64,000 nucleotides of DNA, taken from NCBI GenBank assembly GCA_030653385.1, contig JAURZM010000015.1, positions 54,610 to 118,609 of the forward strand, given 5' to 3'. Below, one piece after another: positions 47,536 to 57,929 of this stretch. The stretch is from Rubrivivax sp. (GTDB taxonomy: Bacteria; Pseudomonadota; Gammaproteobacteria; Burkholderiales; Burkholderiaceae_C). A model generated the notes under the pieces. The model saw only the letters and a program-made list of their open reading frames with translations. It was not told the origin of the DNA and did not search any database. Positions within the stretch are counted from its first letter, which is position 1, and the number at the start of each line of letters is the position of its first letter. Made by a program: the position numbers and the translations under genes.

Positions 47536-50500
47536 ATGTTGACGACTTCCGCCGCAGACCCAAAGTTCAGCCACAGCAGTGAGTTACCCGCGCTGCACGG
47601 ACGTGTAGATCGCTGTGAGGCCGACATGGTTGTCGGCTGGGCGGCACGGCCCGACGAGGCGGGCCGCCGGTTGGGCGTGGAACTGATCGTGGATGGCGTT
47701 GCCGTGTGCCGCAGCGTGGCCGACGAGTATCGCGCCGACGTGGAGGCCGCTGGTTATGGCGATGGCAGGTTCGGCTTCTCCTTGGCGCTTCCGACTGCGT
47801 TCATGGACGGCCAACAGAAGCGACTCGAAGTGCGCGAGGTGGACAGCGGAAGACTGCTGGAAGGGGGACCCATTCTGTTCACCTCGAACGTGGTATCCGC
47901 TCCGGCCGCCGCGCCAGAGCAGCTCGAGTCCACCGTGGCACCCGCGGAAACGCCGGCGCCGGCCATGCCCGCACCCAAGGCCGCGCACCAAGTCGTCGGC
48001 TGCCTGGACCACTTCCTGCCGACGGGAATCGTCGGCTGGGCCGCCAGGGCCGAAGCGACCCGCTTCGTGGTGGAGGTCGAACTGCTTGTCGACGGTGAGG
48101 CAACGGCGCGCAGCGTTGCAAGTCTGCACCGCGCCGACCTCGCCGCAGCCTCGATCGGCAGTGGCCACCATGGCTTCAGATTGCCTCTGCCAGACTTCGC
48201 TTTCGACGACCAGGATCATATCGTCGAAGTGCGAGAAACCAGCACGGGCACGCTGCTCGAGGGCAGCCCGCACACGATCCGCTTCAACGCCTGCCATCGC
48301 TGGGACAGCTCGGGGGACGACGACAGCCTGAGCCGCCGCGCATTCGTCGACCGTGCGCTCACCTTCTGCGAGGCGACAGCCGATGCCGATTTCAACGACG
48401 AGTTGCATCAGATCCTGCTGCGCATGCACACCTGGCTGCTGCGCCAGCCCTCCGAGCGCAGCCTGCGTCGCTTGCGAGCGCTATTGGATCGCTTGACCCA
48501 GCTTCGAAGCGATCTTGTGCTGCGCGGCCTGGTGAGCGCACGCGCGATCAGCGGCAATCTGGCAGACCGCTGGGCAAGCCAGGACGCCCTGACCGTGGAA
48601 CTGCTGGAAGGTGCCGAGGTGATGTCGGTGGCCCGCTGTGACCCACAGGACGAACACGCTTTTTCGTTCAATCTGCCGGACCAGATGCTGGACGGGGACG
48701 TGCACCGTCTGGCGCTGCGGGTGCCGGCATTTGGTGGCGCACTTGGCACCTGGAGTTTTCTGATTCCGGCCGCCGGATCTGCTCCGGTCAGCGCAGCCGC
48801 AGTGATCGAACCCGAGTGGGACACCCTGCCTGCGGTGGTGGCCGCCCGCAAGAACCGCACATTCAGGGCGGCCGCCACACCCGTGCAGTTGGCGCGCTTG
48901 GCGTTGGACGAGGCCCTGGCCGACAAGGCTGGCCAGATGGGCTGGCCAGAGGACAGAGCAAGCGTTGGCAACCAGAACCAGGACGAGAACGAGAACATCG
49001 TCCGCCTGAGCTGCGAGCTTGGCAATGCACTGCTGGATGCCGGGTTAAGCGATCAGGCGCTGGAACAGTTCGATGCCGGCGCCGCGTTGGACGACAAGGC
49101 GGTGCGGCCCCGTGTGGGCGCTGTGCGCGCCCTTCTGGAATCAGGGCACGAGGGCCTGGCGCAAGAGCGGCTCCAGAAGTCGCTGCTGGACTTCCCCGAC
49201 GACCGCGACTTGCACCGGCTGGTGGACGCGTTGGCGGCCCGCCGCAAGCCGCGCAGCGTGCGCACGGTGGCGTTTTACCTGCCGCAGTTCCACCCCACGC
49301 CGGAGAATGATCTGTGGTGGGGCAAAGGTTTCACCGAATGGGCCAATGTGGGCGGAGCCACCCCGCTGTTTGACGGTCATCTGCAGCCGCGCAGGCCCAC
49401 CAGTCTGGGCTACTACGATCTGCGACTGCCGGAGTCGGTGAACGCCCAGTTTGACCTCGCCCGCCAGTACGGCATCGACGGCTTCTGTTACTACTACTAC
49501 TGGTTCAACGGCCGCCGGATCCTCGAACGCCCGCTGATGGACCTTGCAGCTGGCCGGACTGGCCCCTTCCCGTTCTGCGTCTGCTGGGCCAACGAACCAT
49601 GGACGCGCAGTTGGGACGGCACCTCGGGCGACGTGTTGCTGGCACAGAACCACACCGTGGAGTCCGATCTCGACTTCATCAAGGACCTGGCACCGTTGCT
49701 GCGTCACAAGGACTACATCCGCGTCGATGGCAAACCGCTCGTCATGGTCTACCGGGCGGAGAAACTGGCGGAGCCGAAGGAAACCGTGCAGCGCTGGCGC
49801 GAGTGGTGCCGCAGCGAGGGCATCGGCGAGCTGCATCTTTGCGTGGTGCAGTCGTTCGGCTTCTATGACCCGCGCCCGTTCGGTTTTGACGCGGCGGTGG
49901 AGTTTCCGCCTCACAGCCCGTCAACGGTCTATCCCGACTGGGAGTTCCACCAAGAGCTCCATACGCTGTCCGGCCGCGTGCCTGGTTTCCAGGCCAAGGT
50001 CTTCGACTACCAGGTGTTTGCCGCAGGGAGCATCAAGCGCCCGCGCGAACCCTTTGCCCTGCACCGCGCCGCCATGGTGGCGTGGGACAACACCGCGCGC
50101 CGCGGCAAGACGGCCCATGTGTTTCACCACTTCACGCTCGACACCTATGAACGCTGGGTGCTGGCCAATGCACGACGTGCCGCCGTGGAGCAAGACGACG
50201 CGGTGAACTTCGTCAACGCCTGGAACGAATGGGCCGAGGGTTCGGTGATGGAGCCCGACGTGCACTTCGGCTACGAAATCCTGGAGGCCACGCGCCGCGC
50301 CAAGCGCACCGCCAACTTCGATCCACGTGGCACCTACTGGCACAAGGGCCAGCCGCAGTTCCCTGAAGACCGGCTGGCCTATCGCGAGCGCATCGTGCTG
50401 GTCGGTCATGACGCCTTCTTTGCCGGCGCGCAGACCAATCTGTTGAACATGGCGCGTTGCCTGAAGCGGCAACTCGACATCGACGTGACCATCATGCTGA

Positions 50501-53500
50501 TCGAAGGCGGCGACTTGCTGGCCGACTACGAGCGTGTGGCACCCACTTACCTGATCGGTCGTGCCGAAGGCTGGCAGGAAGCACTCAAGACAGAGCTGCG
50601 CAAGATCACCGACCTGGGTGCCCGCAAGGCCATCTGCAACACCGTGGTCACGGGTGATGTGGCCGCCGTGCTCAAGGGCGAGGGCTTCAAGGTGTTGGGG
50701 CTGGTGCACGAACTGCCGGCGCTGATCGAGTCCTACGATCTCAGCGGCCGCTGCTGGACGGTTGCCGACAAGGTCGACCACATCGTTTGTGCCTCTCGCG
50801 TGGTGGCCGACGAGTTTTGCAACCGCTACTGGCCCGAGGCGGGCAAGATCGTGATCGCCTCGCAAGGCATCGCGTTCAACCGCTACCACGACGAGCGCGA
50901 AGCGGTGCGTGCCGAGATCCGCAAGGAACTCAAGCTGCCGGCCCACGCTGCCATCGTGCTGGGCTGCGGACACGGCGACACGCGCAAGGGCATCGACCTC
51001 TTCGTGCAGCTCATGGCCGAAGTCACTCGAGCCTGCGAACCTGGCACGGTGGCGTTTGTCTGGGTGGGTACCCTGGACTGGCAGCTCGACCCCTACATCC
51101 ATGCCGATGCAGCGCGCATGGGTCTGAGCTCCGTCTTCCGCGTCACCGGCCGCACCACCGACCCGGGCCGCTACTTCATGGCAAGCGACCTGTTTGCGCT
51201 GACATCCCGCGAAGACCCCTTCCCCAGCGTCGTCATGGAGGCCTTCGATGCCCGGCTGCCGGTGTTGGCGTTCAACGGTGCCGGCGGTTATGTCGACATC
51301 GTCAACGACGAGTCCGGCGCACTGATCCCCTACCTTGACGTGCCGGCCATGGCGCAGGCGGCTCTGGGCTATCTGCGCGAGCCCGAAAGACGCAACGCCG
51401 TTGGCCTGGACAATCACCTTCGGTGCCGTGAGCGTTTCGGCTACGAACCCTACATGAGGAAGTTGCTCGCGCTGCTGGGCGACGTGCCCGGTCAGCAAGT
51501 CATGGCGGGTCTGCTCAAGCGCCAGCCCTGGTTCAGCAACGCGCCACGGCCCACCATCTCGGCCATCGTCCCCAACTTCAACTACGCGCGCCACCTTGAA
51601 CTGCGGCTGCGCACGGTGATGGCGCAGACGCTGCCGCCGGACGAGATCATCGTGCTGGACGACGCGTCGACCGACAGCAGCCTGCTGCTGATCGAGGCGC
51701 TCGCCGCGCAGTCGACGATCCCTGTTCGCGTGATCAGCAATGCGGCCAACAGCGGCAACCCATTTGTGCAATGGGCCAAGGGGCTGGCAGCGGCCAGTGG
51801 CGAGCTGATCTGGATCGCCGAAGCCGATGACTACTGCGAACCCACCTTGCTGGAGACGCTGGCGGCCGAGATCATCGACCCCGCCGTGTCGCTGGTCTGG
51901 TGCGATTCCATCATGGTGGACGAAGCCGGCAACAGCCAGGGAGCCCAGTACAAGCACTACTACGAGCGCAACTACGGCGCCAAGTGGCACAAGCGCTTTC
52001 GCATGTCCGGGCGCCGCCTGATCGAAGACTGCCTGCTCACCGAAAACGTCGTGCCCAACGCCAGCGCCGCCTTGTTCAGACGAAGTGCGGTGGCGGCCGA
52101 AGACCTGAACTTGATCCAGCAGTACCGGTTCTCGGGCGACTGGTGGTTCTGGCTCAGCCTGGCTCAGGCGGGGGACGTGACCTATTGCGACCAGCCACTG
52201 AACTACCACCGCCGCCACACCCGCAGTGTCATGGGCGAAGTGCTGCGGGCTGGCGAGTCGCTGCTGCCTGAGACCATGGCCTTCTATGAGCGGGTGATCG
52301 CCCACAAGCCGGAATGCCTGACACCCAAGTCGAGTCTGCAAGTGCTGGAGAGACTGCAGCGACTGTTCGACATGTTCCCCGCACTTTCCGCTGCGGCGCC
52401 GCGCATTTCGGAGCACCGCACCCTGGCACCGCAGTACGCCGCTCTGATGCAGGGATTTGCCCATGCCGGGGCGGCACATGCCGCGCGACAAGTGGCAACC
52501 ACGACCTTGGTGATCTCGCATGATGTGATGACGCCCGAGATGTACGGCGCCGCCCTGGTGCGCCATTTCGAGGGCGATGTCGGCCACTTGCGCCTGGTGC
52601 TGGTGGCGCCAAAGCCCGACGCCACCAGCTTCATGCAGGGACTGGCCCTGCACGGCCTGGAGGTCACCGTGGTGCCGCCCGAGCCTGAAAATGCCATGAC
52701 CAGCGCGTGTGGCGGCAGCGGAACGGAGTCACTGGAACATCGGCTGCAGGCCGCTCTGGAGGTGCATGGCAGGCTGAGCGACGGGCCCATCGTGAGCCAT
52801 GGCCTTCTCGCCAACTGCCTGGTGGCAGCGGGGGTCGGGCAGCGCTGCGACAACTGGCTGCTGGTGGCAGGCCCCGAATTCGAACCGATCCTGGGCCACC
52901 CGCCCAAGACCGCGGGCGTCACCATCAGCGGCGTCCGCATGGCCATTGCACGATGCACTTCGGGTCAGTTTGTGGGTGCGGTACTGCCGCATGCATTCGG
53001 ACGGATGGCTCAAGCACGTCTGCTGCCGATCGACCAACTGCGCCTTGGGGCAGCGCCCAAGGCGCGAAACCACAACGGCGTTGAACGGCCCATTCGCGCA
53101 CTGGGTATTGCGAGCCAGGCCACGGGCGCACAGTGGGAAGCCGCTGCCCGCGCGCTGCGTGCTGCGGCCGCCAGCTGTGGCCGACCGGTGCAGGTGCGGC
53201 TGCTGGCCTGGGGCGAAGCCGTCAACGAGTTGCAGCCGCTGGCGCAGCAGGATCCGGGCATCGAGCTCATTCAACTCTTCGACCGCCCAGCGGCGTTCTC
53301 CGATCACGGCGACCTGATGCTGGTTGCGATGCCTGACGGTGGATCGCGAGGCTCGCACCTGGCACTGGAGCTGCAACGGTCTTCGATGCGAACGCTTTCC
53401 TTGCAGAGCTTGCTGGAAATCGAAGGCAAACCCGGCGTCGCCTTCAGCGCCATCACCCAACTTCTCAACTCAGTCGCCGGCAAACCTGCCTCGGGTGCGG

Positions 53501-53520
53501 CGGCGCTGTCCACCCCATGA
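47536..53520 (+). CDS. 1,994-residue multi-domain glycosyltransferase (WbsX/GH99-like + GT4 + GT2)
   Basis: Two related N-terminal modules (about residues 20-116 and 153-253, each with VGWAAR, a VELxVDG block, a RAD pattern and GFxLxLP) precede a third weaker one (about 340-415). From about 575 a WbsX/GH99-like domain begins (RTVAFYLPQFHPTPENDLWW, then NAWNEWAEGSVMEPD near 895). A GT4-like domain follows from about 950 (VLVGHDAFFAGAQTNLLN; TSREDPFPSVVMEAFDARLPVL). A GT2 domain starts at about 1339 (TISAIVPNFNYARHLELRLR; LDDASTDSS; EADDYCEP). Residues about 1610-1994 are unassigned. It likely builds several linkages of one chain. The stop overlaps the next start. Confidence 0.88.
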   Translation: MLTTSAADPKFSHSSELPALHGRVDRCEADMVVGWAARPDEAGRRLGVELIVDGVAVCRSVADEYRADVEAAGYGDGRFGFSLALPTAFMDGQQKRLEVREVDSGRLLEGGPILFTSNVVSAPAAAPEQLESTVAPAETPAPAMPAPKAAHQVVGCLDHFLPTGIVGWAARAEATRFVVEVELLVDGEATARSVASLHRADLAAASIGSGHHGFRLPLPDFAFDDQDHIVEVRETSTGTLLEGSPHTIRFNACHRWDSSGDDDSLSRRAFVDRALTFCEATADADFNDELHQILLRMHTWLLRQPSERSLRRLRALLDRLTQLRSDLVLRGLVSARAISGNLADRWASQDALTVELLEGAEVMSVARCDPQDEHAFSFNLPDQMLDGDVHRLALRVPAFGGALGTWSFLIPAAGSAPVSAAAVIEPEWDTLPAVVAARKNRTFRAAATPVQLARLALDEALADKAGQMGWPEDRASVGNQNQDENENIVRLSCELGNALLDAGLSDQALEQFDAGAALDDKAVRPRVGAVRALLESGHEGLAQERLQKSLLDFPDDRDLHRLVDALAARRKPRSVRTVAFYLPQFHPTPENDLWWGKGFTEWANVGGATPLFDGHLQPRRPTSLGYYDLRLPESVNAQFDLARQYGIDGFCYYYYWFNGRRILERPLMDLAAGRTGPFPFCVCWANEPWTRSWDGTSGDVLLAQNHTVESDLDFIKDLAPLLRHKDYIRVDGKPLVMVYRAEKLAEPKETVQRWREWCRSEGIGELHLCVVQSFGFYDPRPFGFDAAVEFPPHSPSTVYPDWEFHQELHTLSGRVPGFQAKVFDYQVFAAGSIKRPREPFALHRAAMVAWDNTARRGKTAHVFHHFTLDTYERWVLANARRAAVEQDDAVNFVNAWNEWAEGSVMEPDVHFGYEILEATRRAKRTANFDPRGTYWHKGQPQFPEDRLAYRERIVLVGHDAFFAGAQTNLLNMARCLKRQLDIDVTIMLIEGGDLLADYERVAPTYLIGRAEGWQEALKTELRKITDLGARKAICNTVVTGDVAAVLKGEGFKVLGLVHELPALIESYDLSGRCWTVADKVDHIVCASRVVADEFCNRYWPEAGKIVIASQGIAFNRYHDEREAVRAEIRKELKLPAHAAIVLGCGHGDTRKGIDLFVQLMAEVTRACEPGTVAFVWVGTLDWQLDPYIHADAARMGLSSVFRVTGRTTDPGRYFMASDLFALTSREDPFPSVVMEAFDARLPVLAFNGAGGYVDIVNDESGALIPYLDVPAMAQAALGYLREPERRNAVGLDNHLRCRERFGYEPYMRKLLALLGDVPGQQVMAGLLKRQPWFSNAPRPTISAIVPNFNYARHLELRLRTVMAQTLPPDEIIVLDDASTDSSLLLIEALAAQSTIPVRVISNAANSGNPFVQWAKGLAAASGELIWIAEADDYCEPTLLETLAAEIIDPAVSLVWCDSIMVDEAGNSQGAQYKHYYERNYGAKWHKRFRMSGRRLIEDCLLTENVVPNASAALFRRSAVAAEDLNLIQQYRFSGDWWFWLSLAQAGDVTYCDQPLNYHRRHTRSVMGEVLRAGESLLPETMAFYERVIAHKPECLTPKSSLQVLERLQRLFDMFPALSAAAPRISEHRTLAPQYAALMQGFAHAGAAHAARQVATTTLVISHDVMTPEMYGAALVRHFEGDVGHLRLVLVAPKPDATSFMQGLALHGLEVTVVPPEPENAMTSACGGSGTESLEHRLQAALEVHGRLSDGPIVSHGLLANCLVAAGVGQRCDNWLLVAGPEFEPILGHPPKTAGVTISGVRMAIARCTSGQFVGAVLPHAFGRMAQARLLPIDQLRLGAAPKARNHNGVERPIRALGIASQATGAQWEAAARALRAAAASCGRPVQVRLLAWGEAVNELQPLAQQDPGIELIQLFDRPAAFSDHGDLMLVAMPDGGSRGSHLALELQRSSMRTLSLQSLLEIEGKPGVAFSAITQLLNSVAGKPASGAAALSTP

Positions 53521-54632
53521 ACAAAGCCGTTTTGATCTGGGGTGCGCCAGCGCGCGTCGACGCCGGTGTCGACTACGCGACGGCGTTCGAGCAAAGCCGC
53601 AACAACTTCGGGAACATGTTGATTGGCAACGCGGTGCACTCCTTCCTGTCGAAGAACGAGATCCTGACGCCGCCGCAACTGAAGTCGCCAGCAGAGGCGC
53701 AGGAACGCTGTTCGCAGGTGGTGATACCGGCCGCCAACTGGCTCTGGAAGGACTTTGACTTTGGAGACATTGCCAACTTCCTGGAAAAAACGCAGTTGCC
53801 GGTGACCATCGTCGGCCTGGGCGCACAGACCAACGATCGCACCATCACAAGCCCCATCCACCCCAACACGATGCGACTGATGCGGCTGATCGCCGAACGT
53901 TCGGCCACGCTGGGCGTACGCGGTTTTTATACCGCCGAGGTGCTGGCAGCCAACGGCATCCACAACGTCGAGGTCATCGGCTGCCCGTCGCTGTACACCA
54001 GCCGCTGCCCCACGGTGCACATCAACACCGAGGGCCTGAGCCAGCCGAAGACCTTGGCGGTCAACTTTTCGCGCCGCGTCATCGAACACTCGTTCAACGC
54101 CGGGCAGATGCAGGCGGTGGAAAACGCCGTGCTGCAGATGGCGCTGCAGCATGACAGCACTTTCATCGCGCAGGACGAACTCGAAGAACTGGCCCTGAAC
54201 GCCGGTGCCGAAGTCGATACGCGCCGCTTGGAAAAGTACTTCGCCGGCAGCGACCCCGCGCAGGTGGTCGAGTTCTTCAAGACACGCACCCGCTGGTTCC
54301 ACGATGTCGACAGCTGGGCGAACTTCATGCGCAGCAGTTCGCTGAGCATCGGCACGCGCTTTCACGGCAACCTCATTGCGTTGACCAACGGCGTGCCGGC
54401 GCTGTTCATCATTCACGACTCGCGCACGATGGAGCTTTGCACCTTGATCGGTGCCCCTTCCGTGCACTTGCAGGAACTGACTGCCGGCACCGACTGTGCA
54501 GCCCTGCTGGCCGAACGCCTGGCGTCGATCTCGTTCAGCCGCTTCGAGGCCAGTTACGCGGCGCTTTACCGCCGCTTCGTGGGCTTTCTTGGGCGCAACG
54601 GTCTCGACCACAACCTGCCTGCACCGGCTTGA
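53517..54632 (+). CDS. Polysaccharide pyruvyl transferase family protein
   Basis: 371 residues from MNKAVLIWGAPARVDAG. The early NFGNMLIGNAV motif, the central VTIVGLGAQTND and the late SIGTRFHGNLIALTNGVPALFI are the PS_pyruv_trans hallmarks (the RFHG motif binds PEP in relatives). It would add pyruvate ketals to sugars, giving a negative charge; in other bacteria such ketals anchor S-layer-like proteins. It overlaps the giant GT gene by 4 nt. The acceptor is unknown. Confidence 0.9.
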   Translation: MNKAVLIWGAPARVDAGVDYATAFEQSRNNFGNMLIGNAVHSFLSKNEILTPPQLKSPAEAQERCSQVVIPAANWLWKDFDFGDIANFLEKTQLPVTIVGLGAQTNDRTITSPIHPNTMRLMRLIAERSATLGVRGFYTAEVLAANGIHNVEVIGCPSLYTSRCPTVHINTEGLSQPKTLAVNFSRRVIEHSFNAGQMQAVENAVLQMALQHDSTFIAQDELEELALNAGAEVDTRRLEKYFAGSDPAQVVEFFKTRTRWFHDVDSWANFMRSSSLSIGTRFHGNLIALTNGVPALFIIHDSRTMELCTLIGAPSVHLQELTAGTDCAALLAERLASISFSRFEASYAALYRRFVGFLGRNGLDHNLPAPA

Positions 54633-54650
54633 CCGCAAGCTGATCTGAAA

Positions 54651-54690
54651 GTGGTTGTCGCCCGGTCAGAATGCGGGCCGAGCCAACCAC
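54651..54690 (+). terminator. Imperfect hairpin after the pyruvyltransferase gene
   Basis: GTGGTTG (54651-54657) pairs with CAACCAC (54684-54690), and GCCCG (54660-54664) with CGGGC (54674-54678). It lies 18 nt past the stop. There is no T-run, so a Rho-independent terminator is only possible. The remaining 54691-54853 must hold the start signals of the secretion operon; no clear promoter was seen. Confidence 0.38.
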
Positions 54691-54853
54691 GATCGGAAGT
54701 CGCATGCCCCCCTCCACTCGGGTGCTCGGGACCGCACCAGCGGCGCACGGGGGACCTTTTGTTCGGACCTTGAGTCCCAGACTTCACACTCAAATCCTGC
54801 TGCACCCAAGTAGACCCCACTGATGCTGGGGCGACTGCTAACATCATGCGTTG

Positions 54854-56527
54854 ATGGAAACCGTGCTGTCCGCAGATCTCAAGAAGGGCTTACGCACGGT
54901 ATTGCTGTTCAGCTTGTTCATCAACCTCGCCTTGTTGGCGCCGTCGATCTTCATGCTGCAGGTCTTCGACCGCGTGCTGTCCACGCGATCGCTCGAAACC
55001 CTGCTGATGCTCGCCGCCATTGCCTTGCTGACGCTGGGCTTGATGGGCGTGCTCGACCACTACCGCGCGCGCATCCTGGCGGGCACGGGCATTCGATTCG
55101 AGCAGCGGCACGGTCCGCGGCTGCTGGAACAGCTGATGAACGCGTCGGTGCGCCAGGGCGGCCGCGGCTACGTCGAGGGCATGCGCGACCTGGCCACGGT
55201 ACGCGGATTCCTGGGCGGCCCCGGCTTCATCGCCCTCTGTGACTCGCCCTGGGTGCTGGTTTTCCTGCTCATCATCTTTCTCTTCCACCCCGCGCTGGGC
55301 CTGCTGGCCGCGGTGTGCACGCTGGCACTGATCGCCCTGGCGATCCTCAATGAGCGACTGTCGCAACCCGCCGTAGCCCGCCTGCGCGAAACCTCGCAAC
55401 AGGCCAGCCGGGTGGTGGACGCGATGCTGCGCCACGCAGAAACCGTGACCTCGATGGGCCTGACCCGCGCGATGACCACACGCTGGCAGCGCCGCAGCGT
55501 GCAGGCGCAAGGGGTGCAGTTGGGGCTGTCGCGCACCAGCAGTGCCATCAATGCGACCAGTCGTGTCATGCGCCAGGCGGTGCAGGTGCTGATGCTCGGC
55601 TTTGGCACCTACCTGGTGGTGCACGACAACGCCACGCCGGGCATCATGCTCGCCACCACCATCATCCTGGGCCGCGCGCTGGCGCCGTTGGAGCAGCTCA
55701 TCGGCAGCTGGAAAGGCCTGATCGAGGCGCGCGCCGCCTGGGCACGCCTGCAGCCGGTGCTGAAGGCGGCACCGGAAGGGGCCGTCGGCACCGAACTGCC
55801 ACGACCCATCGGGCGGCTGGCGGTGGAAGGCGTGAGCTACACCCCGCCCGGTGCGACGCGCCCATCACTGCGCGGTGTCACCTTGCTGGCTGAACCGGGT
55901 CAGGTGCTGGCGCTCATCGGCGCCAGCGGTGCCGGCAAGACGACGCTGGCGCGGGTGATCGCTGGCGTGCTGGCCCCGGATGCTGGCGTGGTCAGGCTCG
56001 ACGGCATCGACACCCGGTCTTGGGCGCCCGGCCGTCTGGGCGGCTGGGTGGGTTACATGCCGCAGGACGTGGCGCTGTTCGAAGGCACCGTGGCAGAGAA
56101 CATTGCACGCATGGGCGACGTCGACCCCGACGCCCTTCTGGCGGCCGCTCACCACGCCAAGGTCCACGACCTGATCGTGCGCCTGCCGGCGGGCTACGAC
56201 ACACCCGTCGGCGAGGGCGGCCGTTCGCTGTCTGCCGGCCAGCGACAGCGCGTGGCGCTGGCCCGCGCGCTCTTCGGCGAACCTGCGCTGGTGGTGATGG
56301 ACGAACCGGACGCCAGCCTCGACGCCGAAGGCGAACAGGCCTTGCTGGAAGCCATCCGTGGATTGAAGCAGCGCGGCGTGACGGTGGTCGTGAGTACCCA
56401 GCGCCGGGCCGTGCTGGCGGTGGCCGACCAGGTGCTGGTCTTGCGTGAAGGCGTGGCTGAACGTGTGGAACCCGTCAAGCCGAACGCCCAGCCTCCGACC
56501 CTGGCCGCTGCCAGCACAGGTTCCTGA
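54854..56527 (+). CDS. Type I secretion ABC transporter, PrtD type
   Basis: 557 residues from METVLSADLKKGL (ATG 54854). The N-terminal half holds membrane segments (LLFSLFINLALLAPSIFMLQVFDRVL is the PrtD start). The ATPase half has Walker A GASGAGKTTLA (about residue 356), signature LSAGQRQRVALARAL (about 459) and Walker B LVVMDEPDASLD (about 479). There is no C39-like N-terminal domain, as in PrtD and LapB-less exporters of RTX proteins. It powers one-step export of the RTX protein downstream. It overlaps the adaptor gene by one base (TGATG). Confidence 0.92.
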   Translation: METVLSADLKKGLRTVLLFSLFINLALLAPSIFMLQVFDRVLSTRSLETLLMLAAIALLTLGLMGVLDHYRARILAGTGIRFEQRHGPRLLEQLMNASVRQGGRGYVEGMRDLATVRGFLGGPGFIALCDSPWVLVFLLIIFLFHPALGLLAAVCTLALIALAILNERLSQPAVARLRETSQQASRVVDAMLRHAETVTSMGLTRAMTTRWQRRSVQAQGVQLGLSRTSSAINATSRVMRQAVQVLMLGFGTYLVVHDNATPGIMLATTIILGRALAPLEQLIGSWKGLIEARAAWARLQPVLKAAPEGAVGTELPRPIGRLAVEGVSYTPPGATRPSLRGVTLLAEPGQVLALIGASGAGKTTLARVIAGVLAPDAGVVRLDGIDTRSWAPGRLGGWVGYMPQDVALFEGTVAENIARMGDVDPDALLAAAHHAKVHDLIVRLPAGYDTPVGEGGRSLSAGQRQRVALARALFGEPALVVMDEPDASLDAEGEQALLEAIRGLKQRGVTVVVSTQRRAVLAVADQVLVLREGVAERVEPVKPNAQPPTLAAASTGS

Positions 56528-57873
56528 TGAACACCAGCGTCTCCCACCCTGCCGACGCCACCGGCGACAGCGAAGACCCGGCGGCCCTGGCGGCGCTGGT
56601 GCAACGCTGGCAGCGGCGTGGCCTGTGGGCCATCGGGGTCTGGGCGCTGTTGCTGGGTGCGTGGCTCACCTGGGCCCCCATCTCGGGTGCCGTGGTGGGC
56701 TACGGCGCGGTCAAGGTCGAGTCGGACCGACTGGCCGTGACGCACCGCGACGGCGGCATCGTGGCCCAGGTGCTGGTGCGTGAAGGTCAATCGGTCACGC
56801 AGGGTCAGGCACTGGTGGTGCTGGAAGATGCGCGAGTGGATGCGTCCGTGGACCTGCTCCAAGCGCAACTCGACAGTGAGCGCCTGCGCCGCGCCCGGCT
56901 GCATGCCGAGGCGGCAGTGGCCACGCAGTGGTCCGTCACCGGTGACGCTTTGGTCAAAAAAGCAGCGCTCCGTGCGCCTGAGGCGTTGGCGCGTGAACGT
57001 GCAGCTTTTGAAGCGCGGCGGCGAAGCTTCGAAGGCCAGCTGGCTTCGGTGCGCAGTCAGTTGAAGGACACCGAAGGAGAAGTGGCTGCGCACCAGCGCA
57101 ACCGGGAAGCCCTGACGGCCGCCATCCGCCTGGCGCAGGAAGAAGTCACCTCCGCGCAGGCCTTGCAACGCGACAACTTTGTCGCCAGGGCGCGTGTGCT
57201 GTCGCTCGAGCGCGCACTGGCCGAGTACGAGTCGCGCGGACAGACCATCGAAGCAGATCAGGCCCAAGCCCGGCAGCGCGGTGCCGAGCTTCAGGGCCGA
57301 CTGCTCAACCTGCGCCTGGCCTATGTGCAGGCTGCAACCGACGACTTGCGCGAAACGTCGGCCCGCCTTACCGACCTGGAAGCGCGCCTGCGTGCAGGTG
57401 TGGATACCGCTGTTCGCCAGCGCATCGTGGCGCCAGTGGCGGGGCGTCTGGTGGGCTTGCGCGTCAACACCGTCGGTTCGGCCGTGGGCCCACGCGAACC
57501 CATCGTCGACATCGTGCCAAGCGACGTGCCGCTGCGCATCGAGGTGCGCCTGGCAGCCGACGCCGTGAGTGAAGTGCGGCCCGGGCAGATGGTGGACATT
57601 CGCATCCCGGGGCATTCCTACCGGTACGTGGGCACTTTGCACGGCAAGGTGCTGAATGTCTCCCCAGACGCTCTGAGCGATGCGCGCAGCGGCAGCTCGT
57701 ACTTCACGGTGCTGGTGGAACTGTTGCCCGATGCATTGGCGCGCTTGCAAGGCATGCCCATCACACCCGGCATGGCTGCCGAGGTTTTTATCGTGACCTC
57801 GGAGCGCAGTGTGCTGCAGTTCTTGCTGGACCCGCTCACGGCCGGCTTGCGACGCGCTTTCCGTGAGCAGTGA
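56527..57873 (+). CDS. Type I secretion membrane fusion protein, HlyD/PrtE type
   Basis: 448 residues. One N-terminal membrane segment (LWAIGVWALLLGAWLTWAPISG) is followed by a lipoyl-like half-motif (VEGQSV-type, here VLVREGQSVTQGQALVVLED), long coiled coils (residues about 95-300) and the second half (APVAGRLVGLRVNTVGS). The C-terminal beta-barrel reads EVRPGQMVDIRIPGHSY. It joins the ABC exporter to an outer-membrane TolC protein, which is not encoded here. The downstream GT begins at or just after its stop. Confidence 0.93.
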   Translation: MNTSVSHPADATGDSEDPAALAALVQRWQRRGLWAIGVWALLLGAWLTWAPISGAVVGYGAVKVESDRLAVTHRDGGIVAQVLVREGQSVTQGQALVVLEDARVDASVDLLQAQLDSERLRRARLHAEAAVATQWSVTGDALVKKAALRAPEALARERAAFEARRRSFEGQLASVRSQLKDTEGEVAAHQRNREALTAAIRLAQEEVTSAQALQRDNFVARARVLSLERALAEYESRGQTIEADQAQARQRGAELQGRLLNLRLAYVQAATDDLRETSARLTDLEARLRAGVDTAVRQRIVAPVAGRLVGLRVNTVGSAVGPREPIVDIVPSDVPLRIEVRLAADAVSEVRPGQMVDIRIPGHSYRYVGTLHGKVLNVSPDALSDARSGSSYFTVLVELLPDALARLQGMPITPGMAAEVFIVTSERSVLQFLLDPLTAGLRRAFREQ

Positions 57874-57929
57874 GTCAGCCATGGATGCGGAGGATCCCAG
57901 GGCCGCAGCGCGCTCTTCATCGCCCTGAG

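Noticed and set aside
49921..52653. A 910-codon open frame on the minus strand
   Set aside because: It lies fully opposite the GT4 and GT2 domains of the giant gene, has no family motif and is rich in His, Gln and Gly. Such long antisense frames are normal in high-GC DNA.
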